Shown here: positions 23,467-36,404 of the stretch, in pieces | Position numbering within the stretch: the stretch's first letter is position 1 | Layout of the letters: each line of letters begins with the position of its first letter | Assembly: GCA_019843655.1 (NCBI GenBank) | Contig: JACDQD010000105.1 | Location: 806,001-870,000 of the forward strand | DNA: 64,000 bases | Source of the DNA: Lethocerus indicus | Lineage: Eukaryota; Arthropoda; Insecta; Hemiptera; Belostomatidae | Direction of reading: 5' to 3' | Translations under genes and position numbers: made by a program | The notes under the pieces: generated by a model | Seen by the model: only the letters and a program-made list of their open reading frames with translations | Database searches by the model: none | What the model was told of the DNA's origin: nothing

Positions 23467-26366
23467 GTAAGTAGCACTTCTAATTCTTCTAATGTAATTT
23501 GTTGAATTCAATTTTAAATTTATCATTTCTTATAATCATATTCTTAAAGAAAATTCACCTTAAATAACCTGAAAACATAAGATAGAGAAACATTAATTTT
23601 TACCTATAATTATTTTGATTCTAATTAATATAAGGGACCTAGTTGTTAGAAGCTAGTTTTCGAACTATTGAGAACACTGGAAAATGCGTAGTTCTGTACA
23701 ATCTGAACTATTTATGTAATTGATATCATTAATTTAATTTTATCAGGAATTTTTAACTGAACACTGGCAATCGCATATATTTGCGCCAACTTGTATCCCA
23801 GCCCTTTAACAAAATATAAATAAATAATAAATTCACCCGGGAATATTTTAATTCGAGTATAATGTTGGCTGGAATAAGACGGCCAGAGGCGGCATGTGTT
23901 GACACGTGACAGAAATGAGAGCCCTTATTACAGAAGTTGATACGGAATTCGGAACGGGCTGTGTGGAGCAATGACATTGTGATCTCCCAAGAGGCTGAGG
24001 ACAGCGTGCGTGACAAAATGTGAAAGCCGCTTCCCCCGCCCTCTCACCCCTTTGGCCCGTCCTACTCTCTTTCCCCATAATTAGATAGACCCCTCCCCCC
24101 TAGAGATAGTAGAAAAAGTCGAGGTTTAAGGGTCCATTTATTGTATTTTTAACGTATTATAATTTTGTTTTTTCGGGGACAAATTAACCTTTCAGTTTCC
24201 GTTACGTGGTCCGTTATCATATTTCGGGATATAGGATAGAAGATAGAAGAACCCTGGTATAAACACTAGATAGATTTTAACTGTTTACATTTCCTGTTTA
24301 TTTCTTTGAACATGATTTCTTTAAGACACTGAATAAATGGCTTCACATTGAAATAGTAATATTTGTTCATTTCAACACATTTGTATGATAGAAAATCTAT
24401 ATATAGTGAAAAGTATTTCAACTACGAACTTTGGAAAATTCAATCATGACGTTGTAAGAATTTAATTATAATGTCAACGTGGCGAAATATGAATTCTTTG
24501 GAAGGAAAAATGGGCCCGCTTTTGTTGAATTTTAGGTGTTCAGGGTTCATATAATGTATGTTTGAATTGGGGAACCGGCGAATAGTCTCCGAGCGGGGTC
24601 CTATTAATTGTTAAACTGGAATCAATAATTATTTAATTAATATAATTCGGTCATCGCTATTGGAAATACGGTGGGCGTCTTTCCTTTTCGGTTCGGTCGA
24701 CCGAAAATTTAATTTCATGCCAGTCTGCCGCTGACCTCGGACGATTCAATGGAAGTTTTCATTATTGGAGGAGTGGACCGTCTGACGCCGATTGGACCTA
24801 CCAATGTTTTGTCCGCTGTGAATTTCTTGGTGACCGTGAGTTCGGCGGTTGGGGGTCGCAATAATTTCAGAATAAATTGAGTTTTTTTTTTACGTGACCC
24901 AGGACACAACCATAAGAATTTTTAAAATGTCAGAAGGTAACGAAGAAAAATCGAAGTTTGGCCTGGGGTATAAAATACTTTAAGATGTTTATTTTGTATC
25001 AAAATTGTTCCAGTTTGCCCCCCGAAGCATAGAATTTGACTTAAGGGCCTAACGCAACGTTTGTCCGGTTAGTGTGTTCGCTCGTGATGGATGTTTTAGC
25101 AGAAAACCGGTCCGCCGTTTCGATTCCCCAGTTGGAATTCAGTTTTGTTCGGTGACAATTTCTCGGCAAATCAGAAATGATTGATAGCGAGACGTGACAG
25201 TGGAACAGTGGCTGGGATCAGTCTGACACGATGTGACGCCATGTCATTGCCCTGATTGGCTCCCTCTACAATACCGACATGTGTTCCGACGACCATGTAT
25301 GTATTGGTTTCCCATTATAGTCAATTGTACATCCAGGTTATACTGCCGTGTTATATATCCCTCGTAGAATTTTCTTATATACAATCTAATACTAAGGTCA
25401 AATACTGGCTTTTAAATATTGGGTAGCCAGACAGCTAATAATCATATATGTGAGATTATACATATTGTTTATGATGGTTAATTGGTAGTCTATTTATCTA
25501 GAAGGCGGTAGTAGTGATCCTGATACACTTATGCCGCAATATATTACACAAAATATTGGTTCATCGCCGTGAATCTCCATCCTGTGGTCCCAATTATTTT
25601 TTGGAAAAATAAAAACAAAAGAAAAACTGAATGAATTATTTGGTATCATTAATTAATACTGCTTTCGTTTCCTCTGAAATTTCTCGTTTGGAAATTCTTT
25701 AGTAAATGGGCATCCCACTAATTGAGGGTGAAAGTGAAACAGGTCATCAATTCAGTATTCCATCCGATTGTCGGCTGCTAGTTAGATTATTCACACTTCT
25801 ATTTCCATTATTAATTAGTCACCTCGTTACTAGGTAGTTTATAACTTGTATATCACCCTTTAAAACAATTTCGGACGTTCCAAACCATAGTTTTTAATGA
25901 ACATTAATTCCAGGTATTTATATCTAGCTCTTGCCTGCTCATTTGAAGTGAGTTGAATTTCGTAATTATGTTTCCCATTACCTGAAGGGATGAACCAGAG
26001 TGGTATAGGCATCTGGTCTAAATGGAGCTTAGAGCAGAGACTGTCAGTCTCATGTCATTCTCCTCTTACTGGCAGGCCTTTGAGATTGCGGTAGCAACAT
26101 GATTCTTCTTTAAAGCTTCAATTTTAAAACTTTCAGATATCAATCTGGCATTAGAGATGGGGCCTGTTCTTATTTAAAAACTTCGTGTTGTTATTTGCCG
26201 GAGTCCTAATAATTTTCGTATCATACGAGGTAGGTCAACATTTATAACTGCACAGCCCCTAGCCAGACAGTGTTTTAGCCGTGAAATAAAATTCGCTGTT
26301 TAAAAAGGATAAAGAAGTTAATCGTATTAAATTACTTTTTAGTGAAATTAGAAAACTTCCAAACCC

Positions 26367-26723
26367 TCACAGACCATAAAACAGGTATTCCAAACTAAAT
26401 ATAGGATACTTGAATAAGGAAGAGCTTTCAAGAGAAAGAAGAAAAATAAGACGGTGTCTGAGATTCTCTGGTATTTCTGAACGGGTCAATTGAATGTGAC
26501 TGGCGTTGACAAAAGCGCCGCTGTCTAGATAGCGGTATCCAGCTTGTTTTCCTACACCGAATGCTGCCTGTACCTCGAAGGGGGCCGCACGAATTAGTTT
26601 CGGTGAGTTCTTGAAATACAGGGGACATTTACAGAAACAGGTTAATTGGGTAGGCGTGTTCTCTCCAAATGTACGAATTATTTTAGAGTACGTGTAATTT
26701 CCGAACAGAATTAGATGATTCAT
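26367..26723 (-). other. Minus-strand open frame of 118 codons, unrecognised
   Basis: This ORF starts at an ATG and its middle (about 26490-26600) is more GC-rich than the flanks. The encoded stretch there includes APFEVQAAFGVGKQAGYRY and a SEIPENLRHR-like segment, with coding-like residue balance. The ends are AT-rich and low quality. No domain or signal peptide is apparent. It may be a chance ORF over a GC-elevated element, or a decayed exon. Confidence 0.15.
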
Positions 26724-27312
26724 AGCGGAAACTATAATATAGTGATGGACCTGGAATACGCAACATTTAATCTATTTTCCCTTAAATTAGCACAATTGCT
26801 TTTAAGGTAGAACAACGTTCAAATGAGCCAACACGATATCATAATACGTCTTTATTCATAGAAACTGAAGGAAATCACTCAGGAAATCAATCAGTTGAGT
26901 ACAAGTGTGAAATATGCTGCTTTTTGTATTTATAAGGTAGTGATTTACCGTACGAGTAATTTATATTTCCTGAGCGTTGCAATTGGCGCAGTTGCGGTCA
27001 CTTGTGTGTGATAGTATTACTGACGGCTATAAGCCAAGGACTATTTGTCCATCTTTCACTGTTAACACGAACGAATAAATTATGGGAGTACCTGCTTCCG
27101 TGATTAAATCATGTATATAATATTTTATTAGGTTCAAAAACATATTGGTTATGCATACGTTATTAACACGAATCTGTTTTCTACTCGAATGAAAATTGAC
27201 AAAGAGGAAACCTTGGCAACTTGGAGTAAGGTTGCCGGGGGTTTGGTAGGATGCGAACTGAAACCACGTCTCGGTGACGAAACCGCTATTCCCTATTGTG
27301 CGAGGTGTATCC

Positions 27313-27337
27313 ACTCTCTCTCTCTCTCTCTCTCTCC
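27313..27337. repeat. (CT)n microsatellite
   Basis: About 12 CT units, followed by a pyrimidine-rich tract to about 27375. The Ser/Leu-repeat ORFs crossing it are artefacts. Confidence 0.85.
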
Positions 27338-27848
27338 CCTTCGTCCACCTCCTCTTCCTCCACCCCCGTTCCCTCATTGTCGTTGGAATTTTTTGGTGTG
27401 AAAATAATTTTCAATAGCGAGTCGGTAGGCGCCGGCAGTGCGGCCTCCGCGGCCATTCTTCCCCTTCTTTTGTGCCTCTGAACGTTTTAAGATGACCGGC
27501 GTTCCAGACTCCTTCCCTCTCCTCAATCTCTATGCGGAAATTCAGTTGGGAATCTGATTGAAATTAATTTATCAGCGTAGCTGCCACTCAATTCTTTAAA
27601 GTTTAAAGAATACAATTTTAGTCGCGGATATTTTATGCGATGGCGTTAAATCGTTTTGCTTCATCCATGCGACCATTCTACTTGCGCCCAATTATTTCGT
27701 TTTCCTATTCAATTATATACTTCATTACCGGTTAGTCAAGAGTAGCTTACACGAATTAGATCATATGTTTATGAAATTATGAATTCGTTAAGCCAAAGTA
27801 TTGAAATTGTTCTTTGTTTTAAAATTTACCTTACCATATTTGTCGACA

Positions 27849-27880
27849 TTGTCGATGCTACCAATCGACTTGTCGATGCT
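27849..27880. repeat. Short 21-bp-period direct repeat
   Basis: TTGTCGATGCT occurs twice with a 21-bp period, among further TCGA-containing words. Confidence 0.5.
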
Positions 27881-28029
27881 TGCCAGTCAAATTTGTTTTT
27901 TGAGATCTGTGACATTCTCTCAGAATATCTACCCGGAATTTCCAGTGCGGTATACACAATTTTACATTTATTGTAAGAGACTAAGGCTGTTTCTCAAAAG
28001 GAACCAACTCAGTGGTTTTACCTTCTTCC

Positions 28030-28420
28030 TTTCCATGGAGACCGGACGTTAATTTCTAGCTGAGACGGATAGCGACGTCGTATTATGCTCGGTGAGATCC
28101 CGCGAGATCACATATTGTAATTGGAGGGGGTTTGAATAGAGATTTGAAAAGAAGTGGGGCACGAGGAGGTAGCGGCGTTTAGAGGTCCTCTTGTGCGAAC
28201 CCCGGTCAAACAAATAACCGAGAGGCCGGACAAAAGGGGAGTATCCACAATGGAGGGGCCCGAGGAGGGTTTAAACTCTAAAGCGCGCCCAACTCTCCGC
28301 TTTCATAACGTCTAATTGTTTGTCTGCGCTATAATTAAAAAAAAAGATGAAGAAAAAGTGAGCCGAAAGACCAAGAAAACGAGTCGGGATAAAAGATTCA
28401 CACCCTAGCATAATTCCGCG
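28030..28420. promoter_or_regulatory. GC-elevated island, candidate enhancer
   Basis: This is a long GC-elevated block with a CCACAATGGA Sox-type word near 28247, a GATCCCGCGAGATC dyad-like word near 28096 and AT-rich cores at its 3' side. There is no splice-bounded ORF. Function is inferred only. Confidence 0.22.
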
Positions 28421-31400
28421 TCTGATAATTTGTTAATGCGGGCCACTCTTTTCATGTTTTGGTACAGCCCCTAAATTGTGTTTGCTCAGTAAAATTGACT
28501 ACAATTGGCTTACTTCACGGTAAAAATATTCAGAATTTGTTAGTAACATTTCAGTTGTTGGAGGTATTTCATCGTATCAATATTATATATAGCGCGATAA
28601 TTCGGATTTAGAATTCAGATATCGGGAATTTCTGTATGTTTTAGTGGTATGGTGTATGAACCATGGTAAAGGACAGTTTGTGTTCCAGTGTACTTTATAA
28701 CAATTCAAAACTACGTCGTTCTATAGTAGAGACAGGTAGTCGTTACTATTCAGAAAGAGAACAGCATCGAAAGTTGAAAGATTGTTTTGAGGGTTTTCAG
28801 AGAGGGTAGTTCCAATTGACCGATGGACGAGAACTAACCTAATTCCCATGGGCACAAATCACCTTAGCCCCGAAACCTCTGTTACCTGTAAAGAAATCCT
28901 GACATTTCAATGAAATAAAGGCAGGGGGTGTTTCATTTACCTGTAAGTAAGTCACGAACTATAGAATGGGGAGCCTTCCGACGTTTGTACTAAGAATAGT
29001 CAGTAGGTTTGCTCACAGATAATTTCGAACTTTCGACCTTATATACATAGGTGTTTCTCTATGGCTTTAAGCCTACTCGAACCATTTCTTTTTCAGTAAT
29101 AACTGATTTCTAGTCAGTTACGTTTTGTGAAGAGTATTTTCTCACTCTACTCTCCGTTTCGACTTCGGTAGAAGATCAAACGATCGGGTGTAACCCGATG
29201 CCCGCAATTGGAAATAATGGACGCGATAGACATTGAGTGGTGTGTAATCGAGTCTGTATATCTATTAAGTGGTGATGGCCCTATTGTTGAGGATTGGAGG
29301 GAGAAGCCCTTCATATAATAATGGAGGCACTGTTAGCTTTAAATTGGGTATAGGTCTGAGGTCTGAGCCCCCGATGGATTAACGGCTCCCCCACACCCCC
29401 AAATGCTGTTAATTGCCTGTTAATGCCCCGGTATAATGTAGCAAGTCACTGCTATGCAACTTCTAATGTGATCTTCGGACTGACTAGTAGTGCTCCACAA
29501 TTTTCCTCCAATATCCCCATTCCGACATTACCAATCAAAACGACAAACAGAATTTAAATCGAGAACTAATAATTATTTTAATGTACAGATGGAAAGAATT
29601 ATTCTAACACTTTTATAAAGCTTTGATGTCTATTTCGAAAGAGTTTTCGAAAAAGTAGTTTTGTTAACGCGTACTAGTACCATATACTAGGATGGAGGTG
29701 TGTAGTAGGTACTGCAGTGTGTTGCTTATACAACGCAGTGACTGATTGGTGTTACGTAACTGCGCGGCGTCATTAAATTCCAAGGTAGAAGACTATCTAT
29801 AAACTCGTTGAACTATTCCTTTACGTCAAGTAGAAGTAGAAATTATTTTATTGGGCCGTTTAATGATCATCTTTAAAATTGTTGGGATACTATTTACCTT
29901 GACTCTGTGAAATGTTGCGTTTACTTTGGACTATGCATCAGAAAAATTAAGGACCGTTTTCTTTGCCGGTCATGCCGGTCACGCAAAGATTCGCGTGCAA
30001 TGAATAAGGGAGCAGAGATACATATCATTAAATGAGCAATATATTCCTCCATGTTGCACGATGTTTTCCGCACATTGAAGGCACAGAGAACCTTGAATCA
30101 TATAAAATTGAAATCATTAATTTGAGCTAGTTCATATGCAGAAAGTTATTCTGCGAACCATAATATTTGCTAAGGAATTTTTCCCACTCCGGACGCTTTT
30201 CTGAGTTCCGATCCAATACCCATTATATGATCTTATAACTTAAATCTGAGCTTGAAAGGAAGCAAAATGTTTGGGACGAAGTTTATGAGTCACCCCCGGA
30301 AAAATTCGGCTTTTGAATGGTTAGGTTTAAGGCTGTTTGAGGTGGACATTACTATTTATGAGCGGATCCAGTTTGTTTTTATCCTACGAGTTACATTCAC
30401 TTGTGAAAATAGCTCTTGGGACCTTTTTATAGCCTGGGCGCTCGCCGAGCTTATCTTGCCGTTAATGTCCCAGCTAGGCGACGCCTGTTTCTCGTTACGC
30501 ACAGAAAGACAAAGGTAAAGGAAAGCGTTAATTTTTCACAGTTGTCTATTTCCCCCCAACTAGATTCGGCCATCTATTAATAGGAAATTGTTTTCCAGCT
30601 TCTATTTCGGGTCGAGTATTGTTTAAGAAAGTTGTATTTATCTGCCACCCGTTCGCATACTTCTGGCATGTTTCTAAATAGGGTTTTTTCAAGCGGTTCT
30701 ACGGTTTTTATTTACATTACTTATTATTTGCAGTTATTTTACGTTAAATACAGTTATTATTCAGTGAACCGTAAAGCTGGGCTAGTGTGAAGATTGAAAC
30801 CTGACGATGAACACGTTCGAACAACGTACGTCTTACAATCGTATATATGCACGTCGAAAATCGATTTTTATACCAAAATAAATTTGCAATTGGGTCTAAT
30901 CGTATTGTCATATTCCTCAGTCATATTTTAACCCAGTATCGGTAATGTGTTTTTGTACTAATGTTATGCAACCGCCTGTTTATTAATTGCAGACGATTGT
31001 GCTCAGTGTCCATAAGGGGTCAGTAAATTAATATTTATCTCTCGGCCGGTTTTTTCCCCCGTCCCGGTGATTTACGCGTCCACGTTGTCTGTCTAATTGG
31101 AGTCGTTGTATTGCCCGGCCGCGTGTTATCTCTTATAATCTCTGCTTGAAATGTTATTATGCGTAAACACGGTGAACGTTCTGACTCGGCGCCCTCCCCC
31201 CTTTAAATTTTATGCTGACCTTGATGTTTAAAGTTCGTTCTCCTCCTATGTTTTATCTCGATAATCGTCGGTTGAGGAAACATGCAGACGTGGGTATGGT
31301 GTATCTAAACAGGAACCTACACCGAGGAATCCGAATTAAATCTTCTGAAGGGAAACTGTGGGTTTCGAATGTTAAATTACTTAAAATTATTTTGGCGTTG

Positions 31401-33179
31401 TTTTATCAAAACTAATGGGGTGTAACGCATTTTGTATACAGTCATGCTGTACGTAAATAGAACAGAAAATATTTGTAATCTTTTGGAGTAATATACTCGA
31501 ATTTGATCATATAATTTCCATTAAATTGTCAGTTTTAAATTTTATTAGGTCTAGGCTAAGCAACAATTGTTATTCACTGACGAAGTCATAATTAAAAATA
31601 TAATTATTATGTACTAAGGTTTGTTGAAAATGTTGTACAAGTAAATATTTAGTCCACAAATTTGAAATAATTAAGTTTTGAATTCACAATATTCGTCATT
31701 ATGTTTAGACAGTGTGCTTCTAGGCCAAACCATTTTACATTTAAAGTTGTTGTTGTTCAGTGTTAAATGAAAAGGATAGAATTTCATGAAAAGCTGCTTT
31801 TCGAATTCAGATTTTCTCTTCTGTTATGTGTTTTAACGTTGCGTGTCAGAGGAACATTTGAGAAAGGGAAACCCTTCAATTAGGATCGAGTGTGGTTCTA
31901 GTGTTACTTACACGTCGTCCGTTGTTTCTAAAAATGTACCCCCGATTTAATCATATTGAAACTTAAGTGAATTCTGAGTTTGTCTCCTTTGAATTTGGAT
32001 AATGGGCTGAATTCTATATGAAAATGCTTTGTTTTTGAACTTGGGGTGGTTACTATATTTTTTAATTTTTACAATTTTAATTTTTTTTTAATAAAAGTGA
32101 TCTAAATATTTGTTTGGCCCTGCTAATCAGAATATATTTCCATTATCTTGTGCAAATAGCCCCCACAGATTTTATAACGTTCATTTTTTAATTAATTCTT
32201 CCGATGGAATTTTGATTTTCCACAAACTTCCTTCCTTCACGTCATGAAGAATATTAAATGGATGTTAAAACTACCTTCAGTTTCCATACATATATTACAT
32301 ATCCCTAAATCCAGAAAACGAGTAATTAATACCGCTAAACGGATCCGGAAGTACAGGTGTTTTAGTTTGAAAAAGTCAATATGGATTTCATTTTTTCAAA
32401 AATCTTTTATTTGTCCAACGTTTTGAACCTCTTGATTACAGTTTCTCTTGAAATTTAATATGGTATCGCTCATGAAACCAATACTACCTGGTGAAAGAAA
32501 CACTCTTTCTTTGTTATTCTGTTTTTTTTTGCGATATGCAATACGACTCGCATGTAAGTTAGAATGAGTGAGATTAACATCCGACCGATCGGATGACAAC
32601 ATTTAATGACAATAATGACGTATCACTTCAATCAGTAAAATAAATTAGGAAAGAATGAGCAGATTAATATGGTGTTTTGGGGTAATATAGCTAAGTTGAA
32701 AATACCTTATAAAAACCAAGTTTTAAATAGCAAATTTGACATTTATTCAAATATTCGGAGTTTATCTCTGGTCCACATATTTGGTCATTGATTACTAATA
32801 TAAGCAATTATAATGGATGAATGTAAGATTTATTGAAAACTATTTCTTTAATTTTCTACCATGCTTTCTAACCGTCCAGATAATGCAATGACACATCACT
32901 GTGGTTCATACTATAGTGGACAAACGCAGATTACGCATTTTCATTTAATAATTTGGTATTTTATCTACTGGAATGGGGTTCAATTCTTATAGAAATTCCT
33001 TAAACATTATTCTTGGCTGGGGTATGTTGCAAATTCTCATTTAGTGTGGTTCCATGGTGCGAACTTATATCACATGGATCAGGGCGGGATTTATTTCTTA
33101 TTATATTTCTACCGCAATGCGGATTTCAGTTTTGAAACTGTACTTAAGGTGCCTGTAAACCGGCAGAATGTTATCTGTA

Positions 33180-33640
33180 AACGTCTTTTGTATTTTAACC
33201 GTTGCCACTGCCACCGAACCAGAATAAACAAACGGAGAAAGGGACGGGGTCTCCTATTTTGAACAAGTGGACGGGTCAAAAAGCCAGCGCCGGCTACCAG
33301 CCTGTACCTCCGGCACTTTCAGAGGACTTGTTATTTATGAAAGGGGCGATACTCGCGGACCGCCCTTTATCTCCGTCCGTTGCCCCCCCTCAACCCCTAT
33401 CAAATATTACAGGTTTTAGTTAGGGCCCAGCCGCCCTGTCAAATCCTCATTTAAACATTCATGCCCGGCTCACACCGACGGACACCTCTCCGAATTCGTC
33501 TAGATAAACGTATATATTCGGCGTGAATTAGTTACATTATTAAGACGCTTTTCGATGTATCGAGACTATTATACCGGATTGCGATTTTCCCATACCTAAC
33601 CACCCGACGGTCGGTATGAGGAAGTGTCCACCGCCTTCCT
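33180..33640. promoter_or_regulatory. GC-elevated island overlapping a weak exon candidate
   Basis: The block is much richer in G+C than its surroundings. It combines a proline-rich open frame (33223-33421) with non-coding-looking sequence after it. It may be regulatory, coding or both; the sequence alone does not decide. Confidence 0.2.
33223..33421 (+). other. Exon-like open frame (weak candidate)
   Basis: An acceptor-like site ends AACCAG at 33222 and an open frame follows from there to TAG at 33421-33423. The peptide includes ILNKWTGQKASAGYQPVPPA and then a Pro/Ser/Leu-rich stretch. Codon use looks more coding-like than most of the window, and the frame closes upstream of the acceptor at a TAA (33196-33198), as an internal exon would. 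However, the incoming phase is 0, which the exon at 11985 (phase 1) does not supply. The only donor-like site near its end (ACAG/GTTTTA at 33413) is weak. No family is recognised. Confidence 0.18.
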
Positions 33641-36043
33641 AATATTCCACTCCTTTAATTCATGAATTGCAAAATATTCGAAGAATACGAAGAATATTCA
33701 GTTACAATGGCGGGGGATCATATATATTGGGTCGTACATGATGTTCTCCCTTCATGTTTTATTCATATTGTAAACGCGCGGGATAATATTTCTTACGGCC
33801 TCCAGTAAATGCCCGATCTCGATCTCTCTGCGTTCGATTTTGATTTTCCAAAAATGTCACCTGAAATCACACTGCGCCAAATCTGAGGAAAAATGTATGA
33901 TAGCGTAAGATTGCAAAACAATATTGAGTGGTTGTAAGATTACTAACAGATTCTATGTGTTAAACATGCGGTGGAAATGGCGAGATGGCCGCATATGATA
34001 AATCAGCTCCGGAAGAAGGTATAATTTAAATAATTATTAATTGGAAGGAATGTATTGAACCTGTACAATTGTACAGTCAGGTCTTGACGATATTTTGTAT
34101 ACTAATCCACCCTTGATTACTTGCTTAACCTAGTTCTATTCTGGTTGTCTGTGGCCCTTTACGACATGTAGGGGGTTGAACCGGGGCGAAAGTCAAGGGA
34201 GGTTCCGTCAAGTGGTCGGGAGGATTTGGCTTATAAAGGCTGGTTTCTGTTGACTGAGGGCGCGGCGGCAACAGCTCTCACTATTGTTTACCGACAAAAC
34301 ATCCTCCCGATGTTCATCACAAAGTTCCGCCCAGATTTTGAGGTCAGGATTTAAATTTGACCGTATCGGAAAGTTTTGCGGCGCCTCAGGTAACATCGTG
34401 TGGTGTCTTCGTTGAAGTATCTAAGCAAATCTGGTAACAGTAGCGCAAGTTTTGTTTGCGATTTATAAACCGTGTAAACAATTACTAAACGTGTTTTTGC
34501 GTCCATTAGAATTAGAAAATCTGATTAATTCTTCTAAGGTTGAACTATGTTTCGAAAAGTCAGTAGAAAATTTGATCTTAGACTTAATAACATAATTTGT
34601 ATTGATTCTGTATTATCTGTTTTTTATTCATTAGGTGTAACAGCGTACCTTTTTCTCTGAAGTTAGAATAAAACATTTCACTTGTTATTATCTAGCGAAA
34701 TTCCTAACTGCATATTTTCTCTCGGCTAACTGACAATTAGAACGAATTTTTTTTCCGTCGGTTTCGCAAGAAAAGAAAACGGCCTGGTTTTAAACGAATT
34801 CCGTTCCTTGCATATTTATAGTTCGTCCGGTTGTTAAACAGTTTAAAAGTTTCTCTTATCTTGTTCCCTCAGAGTAAACATAATAACAGTGTAATATACT
34901 GACACAGTCCTCCCCTACCCCCTTTCTTACTTGAGAAGCATTATTATATTATTGCCAACCATCTCTGAAATTTTTAATAATAGTTTACTAACTGAAAAAA
35001 AGAGAAATTTTGTTTGTTCTTACTTAAATTCAAATAAATTGTAATTAATAAAACACCTATTTTCAGACTGAGTACCATCGTAATGACTTCAAAGATTAAA
35101 TTATTTTTGTACATGTAAGTTTTAGATTTTTAATATTGTGGAACTACATAGCACAGCATTATTCCTAGTTTCAGCGATTTCATAATGAAATGTTTAATTC
35201 TTTAAATAGCTCGCGTCTTCCTCATTTCCCGCGTTTTAATTATCAGTTTTGTTCATTACGCCTCCATTATGATAAATGGGCACGTGTTTTCATCACTTAT
35301 GTAAGATTATTATATAACATTGTCAGACTAACTATTTATTTCCTTTATTTCATAAACTACCCCTGCAGATGCAGGGCGGAAAACTAGTCAACTGTTAGCT
35401 GAATATTATTCTGATCTGCATATCCGAATATATTGTTGTCAATACGAAAGAAATGCGTGGGTGCTAAATTATCGCGCTTGTTTAAGATAGGGGGCTCTTA
35501 AACATTTCGTCAGGCTATTTCGATATCCCTCCAGGGTCGGCGGTCGGAGAAAGAATGTATTTGCGAATTGGTGTGAATTGATTAATGACCTTAATACGGG
35601 GCCAATATGGGCCAGTTGGCTCTCATTCCCAGATATCGTTAGTTTGGCTACGGCTTTAGGTGAAGAACTTTTTTGGCGGGGGCGACGTCGGGCTCACCTT
35701 GGCATTCTTGGCTGAAGCAACAGACGTAGCGTATTACTCGCTTACGGACTCGGGTATATTGTTTGTATTGTACAAAACCGGAAATAGACACTGAATGAAC
35801 GGAGACTCAATTATATTTTTAATGAACCATTAGAATGTACAAATCAAGCAGAAACTAATCAATTAGCCTCACCGTATGTTGACAAAACTGAGCTTTCACG
35901 TACGTATATTTCTCCGTATATCTCTGCAGCGTGCAATAAGATAATCGCTGAATTCATTTGATATAAATTTTGAAATAATTATCCAATGAATTTTTTGTAG
36001 TTTGTTCATTGTTTCCTTACTCCAATAAGGCATCAATTTTCAG

Positions 36044-36202
36044 GCTATTAATAGGGCTTCTTAAAACACAATTGCACGTCGGAGCGGATGTTCTCACTGT
36101 CAACATTTCGATACTAATTCCGGATGTCTTCCTCGACGTTGCACCTGAAACGGCTGCGTATCCTTGTACCATTAGGTTCAATCTACTGGATGGAAGGTGG
36201 AG
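36044..36202 (+). other. Splice-bounded 159-nt exon candidate, frame-neutral
   Basis: TTTTCAG ends at 36043 and a donor GGAG/GTAAAT lies at 36203. The interval is 159 nt (53 codons), open in one frame with phase 2 at both ends, so it would be a frame-neutral cassette. The peptide begins LLIGLLKTQLHVGADVLTV and continues through PDVFLDVAPETAAYP to NLLDGRW; no domain is recognised. The pyrimidine tract is interrupted, and the phase does not match the upstream exon (phase 1). The opposite strand is also open here, which weakens the case. It may be part of a GC-elevated regulatory island instead. Confidence 0.2.
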
Positions 36203-36381
36203 GTAAATCGAGGGTTCGGACAATGACGGGCAAACATTGTCAGACACAACACAATGTCAGTAGTGGGCCGGTTCCGTATTGGGAATTTCGTAGTGTAGAA
36301 CAGCTGTGGGGCCTCGTAATGCTGATCCCGACCCGCCGGGGACCCGGTGTTCGGCAACTATTCGGCACTCGGCTTTCAGTC

Positions 36382-36404
36382 GGCAGGCACACGGCGTGCC
36401 TGCC
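36382..36404. repeat. GC-rich perfect 9-bp hairpin
   Basis: GGCAGGCAC at 36382-36390 and GTGCCTGCC at 36396-36404 pair exactly across a 5-nt loop. More GGCACGCC-like words follow within 30 bp. It lies in the GC-elevated island at 36050-36500, where frames on both strands are open. Confidence 0.6.

Noticed and set aside
28880..28950. Two minus-strand CAG/GTAA words (rc of TTACCTG)
   Set aside because: Pyrimidine tracts are short and the donors (GTAACA, GTAAAT) are weak; no minus-strand exon was seen.
30990..31012. ADD-like codons resembling a reverse transcriptase motif
   Set aside because: The frame is closed by stops on both sides within about 20 codons and no other RT motif is nearby.
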